Part shown: positions 1 to 6,030 of the stretch, piece by piece | Layout: every line of letters starts with the position of its first letter | How positions within the stretch are numbered: position 1 is the first letter of the stretch | NCBI GenBank assembly: GCA_945862495.1 | Contig: CAMAYM010000101.1 | Location: 1 to 9,211, forward strand | DNA: 9,211 bases | Direction of reading: 5' to 3' | DNA from: Bordetella parapertussis | GTDB taxonomy: Bacteria > Pseudomonadota > Gammaproteobacteria > Burkholderiales > Burkholderiaceae_B | Notes under the pieces: generated by a model | The model's input: the letters and a program-made list of their open reading frames with translations, nothing else | Told to the model about the DNA's origin: nothing | Databases searched by the model: none | Position numbers and translations under genes: made by a program

Positions 1-282
1 AACCAACACCGGCTCATCGTAGCCAAAGAAATTTCTCAGGGCACACTGACTGAAACCACCATTTATCCACGCGAGCTCGTGAAAGCCGCCCTTGCCCATC
101 ACGCAGCGGCCATCATCTTGGCTCATAACCATCCTTCCGGGCTGGCAAAACCAAGTGCCGCCGACATCACCTTGACCCATCGACTCAGACAATCTCTTGC
201 AGTCGTCGATATTGACTTTCTTGACCACCTGATTGTGGCAGGTCATCAAGTAATTTCTATCGCAGAGCTAGGCCAAATGTAA
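1..282 (+). CDS. radC: RadC family JAB/MPN-domain protein, 3' part only
   Basis: The window opens inside this gene; 93 C-terminal residues are visible, in frame from base 1 to a TAA at 280-282. They contain the signature of the RadC JAB1/MPN (JAMM-like) metal-binding fold: HNHPSG at visible residues 42-47, followed by S52 and D55, giving H-x-H-P-S-G-x4-S-x2-D. Upstream is the family strand ending in a YPRELVKAAL helix, and downstream the typical DFLDHLIVAG segment. The family was once called a DNA repair protein, but that role is not supported in E. coli and its biochemical function is unsettled. Some members are linked to mobile elements; this one sits in a housekeeping context, which fits the chromosomal copy. 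The N-terminal helix-hairpin-helix part and the start lie outside the window. Family assignment is secure; completeness is unknown. Confidence 0.93.
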   Translation, partial: NQHRLIVAKEISQGTLTETTIYPRELVKAALAHHAAAIILAHNHPSGLAKPSAADITLTHRLRQSLAVVDIDFLDHLIVAGHQVISIAELGQM

Positions 283-287
283 CAAGA

Positions 288-307
288 CAGCCCGTAGGCT
301 GCCTTTT
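288..307. terminator. Weak hairpin between convergent radC and thiolase genes
   Basis: CAGCC (288-292) and GGCTG (297-301) form a 5-bp GC-rich stem with a CGTA loop, followed by CCTTTT on the + strand. On the - strand the same stem is followed by T-CTTGTT. A longer alternative pairs ACAGCC (287-292) with GGCTGT (314-319). It lies between two convergent stop codons, so a shared bidirectional terminator is plausible, but the stem is short and the T-runs are poor. Confidence 0.4.
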
Positions 308-336
308 CAGACAGGCTGTATATCCAAACTCAGCGC

Positions 337-1518
337 TTAGACACGCTCAAAAATGGCAGCAATCCCTTGGCCGCCACCAATACACATGGTAACCAAGGCA
401 TACCGACCACCAATACGATGCAGTTCATAGATCGCCTTAGTTGTCACGATCGCACCCGTCGCACCAATCGGGTGTCCAAGCGAAATACCGCTGCCATTAG
501 GATTCAAACGCTGGGCATCTAACTTGAGCTCTTGCGCGACGGCACATGCCTGGGCTGCAAAAGCCTCATTCGCCTCAATGACATCCATTTGATCGACGGT
601 GAGACCCGCACGCTTCATCACAGCCTGAGTCGCGGGTACGGGACCGATTCCCATGATCTTGGGGTCGACACCAGCATGCGCATAGGCCACCAAACGCGCC
701 AGGGGTTTTGCGCCACTTGATTTCACGGCTTCGCCACTCATCATCAGCACTGCAGCAGCGCCATCATTAATGCCAGAGGCATTACCCGCTGTCACGGTGC
801 CGTTTTCTTTGACAAATACGGCCCGCAAGGCTGCCATACCCTCTAGGGAAATGTCGCGACGTGGGTGTTCGTCGAACTTGAACTCGACTTCACCTTTACG
901 CGTTTTAATCACGACCGGCACAATCTGATCGTTAAAACGACCCTCGTCTTGCGCCAATGCGGCGCGACGATGCGACTCTACCGCCAACGCATCTTGCGCT
1001 GCGCGCGAAATACCAAACTGCTTAGCAACCGCCTCAGCCGTGATACCCATGTGGGTGCGATCAAAGGGATCTGTCAACGCACCAACCATCATATCGATAA
1101 TCGTCGTATCACCCATACGCGCGCCAAAGCGCTGCGTCTGCGACAAATAACCAGCACGACTCATGGACTCGGCCCCACCACCAATCGCCATTTCGGTGTC
1201 GCCGAGCAAAATCGACTGCGCACTAGAAATAATGGCTTGCAAACCCGAACCGCACAAACGGTTCACGTTAAATGCTGCGCAGGTTTGGGGCAGTCCGGCA
1301 TTTAAGGCCACCACGCGCGACAGGTACATATCGCGCGCTTCTGTATTGACGACATGACCAAAGGCCAAGTGACCGACCTCTTTTCCGTCCACACCAGAGC
1401 GGTGCAACACCGCTTTGACGACTGTGGTACCTAGGTCAATCGGCGCGACATCCTTGAGACCGCCGCCAAAGTCACCTACTGCAGTTCTCGCTGCACCGGT
1501 TATAAATACTTCACGCAT
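337..1518 (-). CDS. bktB: Beta-ketothiolase / acetyl-CoA acetyltransferase (BktB-like)
   Basis: A 393-residue thiolase, the usual family length. It condenses two acyl-CoA molecules to a 3-ketoacyl-CoA, or runs in reverse as thiolysis, in the cytoplasm. The catalytic set is complete: nucleophile C89 in NRLCGSG, N317 in NEAF, H349 in GHPIGATGA, and the acid/base C379 in CIGGGQG. The NASGINDGAAA loop of the CoA-binding region is at 246-256. From memory, stretches such as LLGDTEMAIGGGAESMSRA and MGIGPVPATQ resemble Ralstonia BktB, which also makes 3-ketovaleryl-CoA; exact substrate range cannot be read from sequence. I chose the ATG at 1516-1518, not the upstream in-frame ATG at 1549-1551, because AAGGAG sits 6 bases before it and MREVFITGAARTAVG is the family's normal N-terminus. 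No phaA/phaB/phaC or beta-oxidation partner is adjacent, so the pathway (polyhydroxyalkanoate supply or acyl-CoA degradation) stays open. Confidence 0.93.
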   Translation of the reverse strand: MREVFITGAARTAVGDFGGGLKDVAPIDLGTTVVKAVLHRSGVDGKEVGHLAFGHVVNTEARDMYLSRVVALNAGLPQTCAAFNVNRLCGSGLQAIISSAQSILLGDTEMAIGGGAESMSRAGYLSQTQRFGARMGDTTIIDMMVGALTDPFDRTHMGITAEAVAKQFGISRAAQDALAVESHRRAALAQDEGRFNDQIVPVVIKTRKGEVEFKFDEHPRRDISLEGMAALRAVFVKENGTVTAGNASGINDGAAAVLMMSGEAVKSSGAKPLARLVAYAHAGVDPKIMGIGPVPATQAVMKRAGLTVDQMDVIEANEAFAAQACAVAQELKLDAQRLNPNGSGISLGHPIGATGAIVTTKAIYELHRIGGRYALVTMCIGGGQGIAAIFERV

Positions 1519-1524
1519 CGCATG

Positions 1525-1530
1525 CTCCTT
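1525..1530 (-). promoter_or_regulatory. Strong ribosome binding site deciding the thiolase start
   Basis: On the - strand the sequence reads AAGGAG, then six bases, then the ATG at 1516-1518. It is one of only two near-perfect Shine-Dalgarno sites in the window and places the start 11 codons inside the longest open frame. Confidence 0.85.
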
Positions 1531-1567
1531 AGACAGTAAAAAGTTGGGCAACAGGCGGCAAATGACA

Positions 1568-1595
1568 TTGCATCCTGCTAATAAAAAAGTATGAT
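1568..1595 (+). promoter_or_regulatory. Candidate sigma-70 promoter for the YhbW-like gene
   Basis: TTGCAT (1568-1573) and TATGAT (1590-1595) are separated by 16 bases. The -10 matches consensus at 5 of 6 positions, the -35 at 3 of 6. A transcript would start near 1602, leaving a leader of about 40 bases before the ATG at 1644. It lies in the 125-base gap between the divergent thiolase and oxidoreductase genes. I found no equally good promoter pointing toward the thiolase. Confidence 0.45.
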
Positions 1596-1643
1596 CAAGC
1601 TTATCGCTACAAGCATAACCCGCCTAGACGTCACGAGACACCC

Positions 1644-2660
1644 ATGCGCATTCCCTATTCGATTCTCGACCTGTCCCCCATTCCACAGGGGTTTACGGCG
1701 GCCGATGCCCTGCAAAACTCTCGGGACCTCGCGCAACACGCCGAAAAATGGGGCTACACCCGCTTTTGGCTGGCTGAACACCACAATATGACGGGAAACG
1801 CGAGCTCTGCGACCGCTGTCATCATTGCCTATGTCGCGGGCGGAACCACGCGTATTCGGGTCGGATCAGGAGGCGTCATGCTGCCTAACCACGCCCCGCT
1901 CGTCATTGCTGAACAGTTCGGCACCTTGGCCTCTCTGTTTCCTGACCGTATTGATCTTGGGCTAGGACGTGCGCCCGGCACGGACCAAATGACTGCGCGT
2001 GCCCTCAGGCGAGACCTGCTGGGCAATTCCGACCAGTTTCCACAAGATGTTCAAGAACTACAGCACTATTTTGGCGAAGTACAACCTGGTCAAGCGGTCA
2101 AAGCCATTCCTGGCGCAGGTTTGCACGTCCCAATCTGGATTTTGGGCTCCAGCATGTATGGCGCGCAGTTGGCAGCCCACTTTGGCCTGCCCTACGCATT
2201 TGCTTCACACTTTGCCCCCGACTACTTGCTCGATGCGATGCGTGCCTACAAAGGCCTCTTTAAGCCTTCGGCGCAGCAAAGCAACGCGCACGCCATGGTC
2301 GGCGTCAACGTGATTGCCGCAGATACAGACGAAGAGGCAAAGTATCTCTTTACGACGCATCAGCAGCACGCCACACGCATGCGTCGCAATACGCGCGGCC
2401 AGCTTCCGCCCCCAATCGATGACATCGAGACTTTTTGGACGCCGCACGAAAAGATTTCAGTCAATGAGCAGCTAGCCTGCTCTGTAGTGGGCAACCCAGA
2501 GACTGTCCGTCAAGGCTTGCAACGCTTGGTCGAAAAAACAGGTGCCAATGAACTCATGATCACGGGTCAGATTTTCGATCACCAGGCGCGTCTGCACTCT
2601 TTCGAAATTGCGGCACAAGCCGCGCAAGCCGTTGAAATATCGACGGCGCTTGCTGCCTAA
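1644..2660 (+). CDS. yhbW: LLM-class flavin-dependent oxidoreductase, YhbW-like
   Basis: A 338-residue luciferase-like monooxygenase, expected to be a single TIM-barrel flavin enzyme acting in the cytoplasm with reduced FMN supplied by a reductase. Hallmarks, in order: SILDLSPIPQG near the N-terminus (6-16), FWLAEHHNM (41-49), the GSGGVMLPNHAPLVIAEQFG block (74-93), GLGRAPGTDQ (106-115), and GQIFDHQARLHSFE near the C-terminus (308-321). From memory, this pattern follows E. coli YhbW from end to end, including length. The physiological substrate of that family is not established, and light production is not implied. The ATG at 1644 matches the family N-terminus, although its ribosome binding site is poor (only a GAGA-like stretch upstream). 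It is divergent from the thiolase and convergent with cfa, whose stop codon is 6 bases away, so it is monocistronic. The gene_symbol is by resemblance; the family is more certain than orthology. Confidence 0.9.
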   Translation: MRIPYSILDLSPIPQGFTAADALQNSRDLAQHAEKWGYTRFWLAEHHNMTGNASSATAVIIAYVAGGTTRIRVGSGGVMLPNHAPLVIAEQFGTLASLFPDRIDLGLGRAPGTDQMTARALRRDLLGNSDQFPQDVQELQHYFGEVQPGQAVKAIPGAGLHVPIWILGSSMYGAQLAAHFGLPYAFASHFAPDYLLDAMRAYKGLFKPSAQQSNAHAMVGVNVIAADTDEEAKYLFTTHQQHATRMRRNTRGQLPPPIDDIETFWTPHEKISVNEQLACSVVGNPETVRQGLQRLVEKTGANELMITGQIFDHQARLHSFEIAAQAAQAVEISTALAA

Positions 2661-2666
2661 ATTGAT

Positions 2667-3947
2667 TTACTTTTCCGCGTAAATATACGCACGCCGCCAA
2701 GGATAAGCTTGGTCGGCGGGGTGATCGAGTTCATCAGCTCGACCGGTTGGCGAATGCTGTGCCAGGATTTGATGCAACGCCATCCAACCACGTTCAAACC
2801 CTTTGGCACAACCCGCCAGATACATGCGATAGGCCCTGAGTGCGCGCTCACCCTGCTCGCCCTGCTGAACCGTTAAGACCTTTGCAGCTTCATCGAGTCT
2901 GGCCTCAAGCGCATCACTCCATGCCCACAGCGTCCGCGCATAATGCGGTCTCAGATTCTCAACATCAAGCGCCTCAAGCCCGCCCTCACCCAGTTCGGTG
3001 ATCACGTCACCAATATGGACGAGCTCACCACCGGGGAAGATATATTTTTCAATAAAATCACCCATGCCATAGCCGAGTTGGTCGTTGTGACACCCACCCG
3101 CAGTAATGCCATGATTCAAAATCAAACCGCCTGGTCGCAAGAGCAGCCGGAGTCGCTGAAAATAGTCTTTCAGCTGCGCGCGTCCCACATGCTCAAACAT
3201 GCCAACCGAAGCAATCTTATCGAAGGCTTGCGCGGGGTCGAGCTTGCGATAATCTAGTAATTGGACACGAACACGACCGGCCAGCCCCTTTTCCTCAATC
3301 AACCGCGAAACATAGGCATGTTGATTGCGAGACAAAGTGATACCCGTTGCATCGACCCCGTAATGCTCAGCAGCCCATAGCAACAAACCGCCCCATCCCG
3401 CACCTACGTCTAGAAAACGCTCCCCAGCCGAAAGACGCAACTTTCTGCAAATAAAGTCAAGTTTGGCTTCCTGCGCCTGTGCAAGCGTCATGGATGGTTG
3501 TTCATAATAGGCGCATGAGTAGACTCTGCGTGGATCGAGCCACAATCCATAAAAATCATCAGATAAGTCGTAGTGAAACTCAATTTGTTGCGCATCGCGC
3601 TCGATCGAATGCCGCCAAACGGACATCACACGAGCAATCACGCCCGTCAGCCAACCCTTCCGCGCTGCATCCAAGGGAGAACCTGGCAAAATTGAAGCGG
3701 CAACCGTCATGATGTCTCGCATTGAGCCGCGCACGTCACACAGTCCCTCTACGTAGTCTTGGCCAATCAAGCCCACCTGACCCGTGACGAGATGAGCCAG
3801 TGCCTTGTTTTGTTTGGTCACGAGCGTCACGGGCGCATCCCTCGGACCCAGCTGTGTGCCATCGGGCAACACCAAACCAAGACCCGTGGGTAAATTACCT
3901 AGCTTTTTTTGATTGTTGCGATCAATGAATTCACGTAGTGGCCTCAT
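2667..3947 (-). CDS. cfa: Cyclopropane-fatty-acyl-phospholipid synthase
   Basis: A 426-residue S-adenosylmethionine-dependent methyltransferase. It adds a methylene bridge across cis double bonds of acyl chains already in membrane phospholipids, at the inner face of the cytoplasmic membrane; the change is typically linked to acid, stationary-phase and solvent tolerance. The SAM-binding glycine motif FLDVGAGWGG is at 178-187 and the acidic end of the next strand is near 199. Residues corresponding to the bicarbonate/active site of E. coli Cfa are present: C145 in YSCAYYEQ, E252 in GMFEHVG, H279 in NHGI and Y336 in RPHYARTL. The E-to-H spacing (27) equals that of E. coli as I recall it. The protein is longer than E. 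coli Cfa (about 382), partly through a C-terminal tail of about 25 residues ending YPWRRAYIYAEK. The N-terminus begins MRPLREFIDR; only a weak GG precedes the ATG. Convergent with yhbW, divergent from the MFS gene. Confidence 0.93.
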   Translation of the reverse strand: MRPLREFIDRNNQKKLGNLPTGLGLVLPDGTQLGPRDAPVTLVTKQNKALAHLVTGQVGLIGQDYVEGLCDVRGSMRDIMTVAASILPGSPLDAARKGWLTGVIARVMSVWRHSIERDAQQIEFHYDLSDDFYGLWLDPRRVYSCAYYEQPSMTLAQAQEAKLDFICRKLRLSAGERFLDVGAGWGGLLLWAAEHYGVDATGITLSRNQHAYVSRLIEEKGLAGRVRVQLLDYRKLDPAQAFDKIASVGMFEHVGRAQLKDYFQRLRLLLRPGGLILNHGITAGGCHNDQLGYGMGDFIEKYIFPGGELVHIGDVITELGEGGLEALDVENLRPHYARTLWAWSDALEARLDEAAKVLTVQQGEQGERALRAYRMYLAGCAKGFERGWMALHQILAQHSPTGRADELDHPADQAYPWRRAYIYAEK

Positions 3948-3985
3948 GCGTCAACCGGACAGTTTCACTTTATCTGAAATCAGAC

Positions 3986-4004
3986 ACCTTGAAAATACCT
4001 TGAA
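3986..4004. repeat. Two 8-bp direct repeats, 11-bp period, in the cfa/MFS divergent region
   Basis: ACCTTGAA occurs exactly at 3986-3993 and again at 3997-4004, so the start-to-start distance is 11 bases, about one helical turn. They lie directly upstream of the MFS promoter elements (-10 at 4033-4038) and about 40 bases before the cfa start codon on the other strand. Two half-sites on one DNA face suit a dimeric activator or repressor. With only two copies and AT-rich surroundings, chance is possible. Confidence 0.35.
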
Positions 4005-4008
4005 TTGA

Positions 4009-4038
4009 CTGAAAAGTATCACCGTTTACACCTATAAT
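4009..4038 (+). promoter_or_regulatory. Candidate sigma-70 promoter for the MFS exporter
   Basis: A perfect TATAAT (4033-4038) is preceded at 18 bases by CTGAAA (4009-4014, 4 of 6 matches). A better-looking TTGACT (4005-4010) is 22 bases from the -10, too far for a normal promoter. Transcription would start near 4045-4047, giving the exporter a leader of about 90 bases. This lies in the 191-base gap 3948-4138 with no other gene I can support. Confidence 0.5.
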
Positions 4039-4138
4039 TTTGTGCCATGTCTCTGCGTGATACAGTCATTAAAAGCAGACGTTTTGTTCTTGCAGGCTGC
4101 GTTGGCATCCACCCTCCCTTTAGAGCCTACACCAAATC

Positions 4139-5344
4139 ATGCGCACCAGACTTGCCGCAATGGGATTACCTGGCTGGCTCATCTTGATGGGTGCGCTCAC
4201 TGCGATCGGCCCGCTTTCCATCGACATGTACTTGCCTGCGTTTCCAGCCATTGCCAACGAACTGGGCGCACACAGCAGCGAGGTCGAACGCACTTTAGCG
4301 GCCTATCTCTTGGGCATGGCAGGCGCACAACTGATTTATGGCCCTCTAGCGGACCGTTTTGGACGTAAGCCCCCGCTTTATGGTGCTCTCATTCTCTATA
4401 TTCTCGCCTCGGCAGCTTGCGCACTTGCGCCAAACGTCGAGTTCCTCACCATCAGCCGTATATTTCAGGCGATGGGCGGCGCAGCTGGCATGGTGATCCC
4501 GCGTGCCGTAGTGAGAGACCACTACAACACCCAAGAAGCCGCCCGCGCGCTTTCGATGCTGATGCTCATGATGGGCATCGCACCTATTTTGGCGCCCGTT
4601 TTGGGCGCGCAAATCCTCACTTGGGTCGGTTGGCGAGGTATTTTTGTCACTATTACCTTGTGCGGTGTTGTCTTATTGTGGACCCTGTCTAAAGTCATGG
4701 TCGAGAGTCTGTCACCTGAGCGCCAAATCAAACTGAGCTGGCGAAATATCCTCAGCACCTATGCTGGACTGCTTTTTCATCGCCGCTTCTTGGCATTTGC
4801 CTTGTCAGGTGGCTTAGCAACCGCCACGATGTTTAGCTATATCGTTGGCTCCCCACGTCTGTTTATCGAGCACTTTGGCGTTCAACCGCAGACCTATGGC
4901 CTGTTATTTGGCCTGAATGCGGCGAGCTTAATCATCGGCTCCCAAATAAGTGCCCGATTGCTAAAAACATACAGCCCCATGAAAATTCTCCCATGGGCGC
5001 TTGGCGGTCTCGTGGTGGCGGGGCTCTTTGCACTCTTTTTAGCCCTCACTGAACTGGCAACCTTACAAACCGTTATGGCTTGTTTGCTGGTCTTTATGTT
5101 TTGCTACGGTTTTGTTGGACCCAACTCAGCCGCCTTGGCGCTTGCGGATCAAGGGCATCAGCTCGGCTCGGCTTCTGCCATGATGGGCACGCTTTCGATT
5201 TCCTGCGGTGCCCTCGCCGGGTTTCTGGTCAGTCTGATGCACGTCTCGGGTCCACTTCCCCTGGCAATTATGATGGCAGGATGCACAACTTTGGCATACC
5301 TGACTGGCGGGATTGCCCGCCGTGCATATCGAGCGCAAGCCTAG
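4139..5344 (+). CDS. Bcr/CflA-type MFS multidrug efflux transporter
   Basis: A 401-residue inner-membrane protein of the major facilitator superfamily, DHA1 (12-helix drug:proton antiporter) group. Helix 1 carries the Bcr/CflA signature SIDMYLPAFP (27-36). Motif A between helices 2 and 3 is GPLADRFGRKP (68-78). Helix 5 has the antiporter motif-C-like run GIAPILAPVLG (146-156). Hydrophobic segments lie at roughly 12-32, 52-70, 80-98, 102-122, 138-160, 166-188, 218-238, 252-272, 284-304, 308-328, 344-366 and 372-392, with a central cytoplasmic loop near 190-215. The likely role is proton-driven export of a drug or small metabolite; family members export bicyclomycin, chloramphenicol or, in some cases, amino acids, and the substrate here cannot be told. 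The ATG at 4139 has no good ribosome binding site; a second ATG at 4160 has none either. It is a single-gene unit, with a separate promoter before rpmB downstream. Confidence 0.9.
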   Translation: MRTRLAAMGLPGWLILMGALTAIGPLSIDMYLPAFPAIANELGAHSSEVERTLAAYLLGMAGAQLIYGPLADRFGRKPPLYGALILYILASAACALAPNVEFLTISRIFQAMGGAAGMVIPRAVVRDHYNTQEAARALSMLMLMMGIAPILAPVLGAQILTWVGWRGIFVTITLCGVVLLWTLSKVMVESLSPERQIKLSWRNILSTYAGLLFHRRFLAFALSGGLATATMFSYIVGSPRLFIEHFGVQPQTYGLLFGLNAASLIIGSQISARLLKTYSPMKILPWALGGLVVAGLFALFLALTELATLQTVMACLLVFMFCYGFVGPNSAALALADQGHQLGSASAMMGTLSISCGALAGFLVSLMHVSGPLPLAIMMAGCTTLAYLTGGIARRAYRAQA

Positions 5345-5359
5345 CAGATGCCTGTCGGG

Positions 5360-5389
5360 TTGATTAAATGCTTGATTTCGTATTAGAAT
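5360..5389 (+). promoter_or_regulatory. Candidate sigma-70 promoter for rpmB-rpmG
   Basis: TTGATT (5360-5365) and TAGAAT (5384-5389) are spaced by 18 bases; matches are 4 of 6 and 5 of 6. The start would fall near 5396, leaving a leader of about 40 bases with an AGGTG ribosome binding site at 5425-5429. It starts 15 bases after the MFS stop codon. Confidence 0.55.
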
Positions 5390-5434
5390 GTCAGACTTGA
5401 TGTCAAAATCTGAACCAACAAAATAGGTGTAGCC

Positions 5435-5671
5435 ATGGCACGTGTATGCCAAGTGACCGGAAAAAAGCCCATGGTGGGCAACAATGTTTCACACGCGAAC
5501 AACAAAACAAAGCGTCGTTTTCTGCCTAACCTGCAGTCACGCCGTTTCTGGGTTGAGAGCGAAAACCGTTGGGTGCGCCTGCGCGTGTCTACGAATGCCC
5601 TGCGTACCATCGACAAGAATGGCATTGATGCCGTCTTGGCCGACCTGCGCGCACGCGGCGAAGTCGCCTAA
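5435..5671 (+). CDS. rpmB: 50S ribosomal protein L28 (bL28)
   Basis: A complete 78-residue protein, the standard length of the proteobacterial form. It begins MARVCQVTGKKPMVGNNVSHANN, contains the diagnostic KRRFLPNLQSRRFWVES block (about 27-43), and ends in the ID..GIDAVLADLRARGE helix. L28 is a basic rRNA-binding protein of the large subunit. Only one cysteine (C5) is present, so this is the zinc-free type. The start is supported by AGGTG 5 bases upstream of the ATG. It is followed after 20 bases by rpmG, the usual partner gene, so the two are co-transcribed. Confidence 0.98.
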   Translation: MARVCQVTGKKPMVGNNVSHANNKTKRRFLPNLQSRRFWVESENRWVRLRVSTNALRTIDKNGIDAVLADLRARGEVA

Positions 5672-5679
5672 CTCTACTT

Positions 5680-5685
5680 AAGGAG
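5680..5685 (+). promoter_or_regulatory. Strong ribosome binding site of rpmG
   Basis: AAGGAG followed by six bases and the ATG at 5692. It lies wholly within the rpmB-rpmG spacer, so L33 translation can start independently of rpmB. Confidence 0.85.
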
Positions 5686-5691
5686 CCCAAC

Positions 5692-5859
5692 ATGGCAAAA
5701 GGTACACGCGAAAAGATTAAGCTCGAGTCCAGCGCTGGAACGGGCCACTTTTACACGACGACGAAAAACAAGCGCAACATGCCTGAGAAAATGCTGATCA
5801 AGAAATTTGATCCAGTCGCTCGCAAGCACGTTGACTACAAAGAAACAAAGCTGAAATAA
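5692..5859 (+). CDS. rpmG: 50S ribosomal protein L33 (bL33)
   Basis: A complete 55-residue protein. It starts MAKGTREKIKLESSAGTGHFY and continues with TTTKNKRNMPEKMLIKKFDPVARKHV, the characteristic L33 core, ending ETKLK before a TAA at 5857-5859. L33 is a small basic protein of the large ribosomal subunit near the E site. It has no cysteine, so it is the zinc-free form; the zinc form carries two CxxC pairs. Length and sequence fit the family end to end, and the AAGGAG ribosome binding site fixes the start. It is second in the rpmB-rpmG operon and is followed by a strong terminator. Confidence 0.98.
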   Translation: MAKGTREKIKLESSAGTGHFYTTTKNKRNMPEKMLIKKFDPVARKHVDYKETKLK

Positions 5860-5880
5860 ATCAGTTTTTACGTTCAGATC

Positions 5881-5895
5881 TCCGTCTTTGACGGG
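5881..5895 (+). other. Small hairpin between rpmG and its terminator
   Basis: CCGTC (5882-5886) pairs with GACGG (5890-5894) around a TTT loop, extendable by a T·G pair (5881/5895). No T-run follows, so it is not a terminator itself. A processing site or 3'-end stabilising stem is possible; it may also be incidental. Confidence 0.3.
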
Positions 5896-5904
5896 ACATA
5901 CAAG

Positions 5905-5938
5905 CAAACAGCCTCGCATCGCGAGGCTGTTTGTTTTT
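5905..5938 (+). terminator. Rho-independent terminator of rpmB-rpmG
   Basis: A 13-bp perfect inverted repeat: 5905-5917 pairs with 5921-5933 around an ATC loop, with core GCCTCGC/GCGAGGC. It is followed at once by TTTTT (5934-5938). It ends the ribosomal protein operon 46 bases after the rpmG stop and separates it from leuS. The A-rich left arm also gives a short T-run on the other strand, but no gene there needs it. Confidence 0.95.
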
Positions 5939-5975
5939 AGCGGCTCTGACAACACGCTGAATGGCGACTCCACCC

Positions 5976-5981
5976 TATAAT
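5976..5981 (+). promoter_or_regulatory. Candidate -10 element for leuS-lptE
   Basis: A perfect TATAAT sits 49 bases before the leuS ATG and downstream of the rpmG terminator, where a new promoter is needed. No -35 with normal spacing is good: CACGCT is at 17 bases. CTGACA (5946-5951) is 5 of 6 but 24 bases away. Activation or a weak promoter is possible. Confidence 0.45.
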
Positions 5982-5993
5982 GTCATATTGATT

Positions 5994-6020
5994 GGGCGCA
6001 ACGGTGCCCCCACCTTTTTT
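5994..6020 (+). promoter_or_regulatory. Two overlapping hairpins with T6 run in the leuS leader
   Basis: GGGCGC (5994-5999) can pair with GTGCCC (6004-6009), one G·T pair included, around AACG. Alternatively GGTG (6003-6006) pairs with CACC (6011-6014) around CCCC and is followed at once by six T (6015-6020), a miniature terminator shape. The two cannot form together. The T run ends 10 bases before the leuS ATG. An attenuator is conceivable, but the terminator stem is only 4 bp and no leader peptide is evident. Confidence 0.3.
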
Positions 6021-6030
6021 GGCTGTCGCA

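Noticed and set aside
302..320. Neisseria-type DNA uptake sequence (GTCTGAA on the - strand)
   Set aside because: Only the GTCTGAA core is shared, the preceding GCC is displaced by an extra base, there is one copy in 9 kb, and the gene content does not suggest Neisseriaceae.
865..1305. 146-codon open frame on the + strand inside the thiolase gene
   Set aside because: Antisense to conserved thiolase sequence including the nucleophile Cys region; rich in Arg/Thr/His as expected for a shadow frame, with no ribosome binding site.
1519..1551. Longer thiolase start adding MPNFLLSKEHA
   Set aside because: The internal ATG at 1516-1518 has AAGGAG six bases upstream and matches the family N-terminus; the extension would overlap the ribosome binding site.
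4005..4038. TTGACT and TATAAT as a strong promoter
   Set aside because: The spacer is 22 bases, outside the 16-18 (up to 19) range that sigma-70 RNA polymerase uses well.
5946..5981. CTGACA and TATAAT as the leuS promoter
   Set aside because: The spacer is 24 bases, too long, although each hexamer alone looks good.
5992..6030. TTG start adding 13 residues to LeuS
   Set aside because: The added sequence is read from the hairpin/T6 leader, lacks a ribosome binding site and almost abuts the promoter -10; family proteins begin at the MQE-like position.
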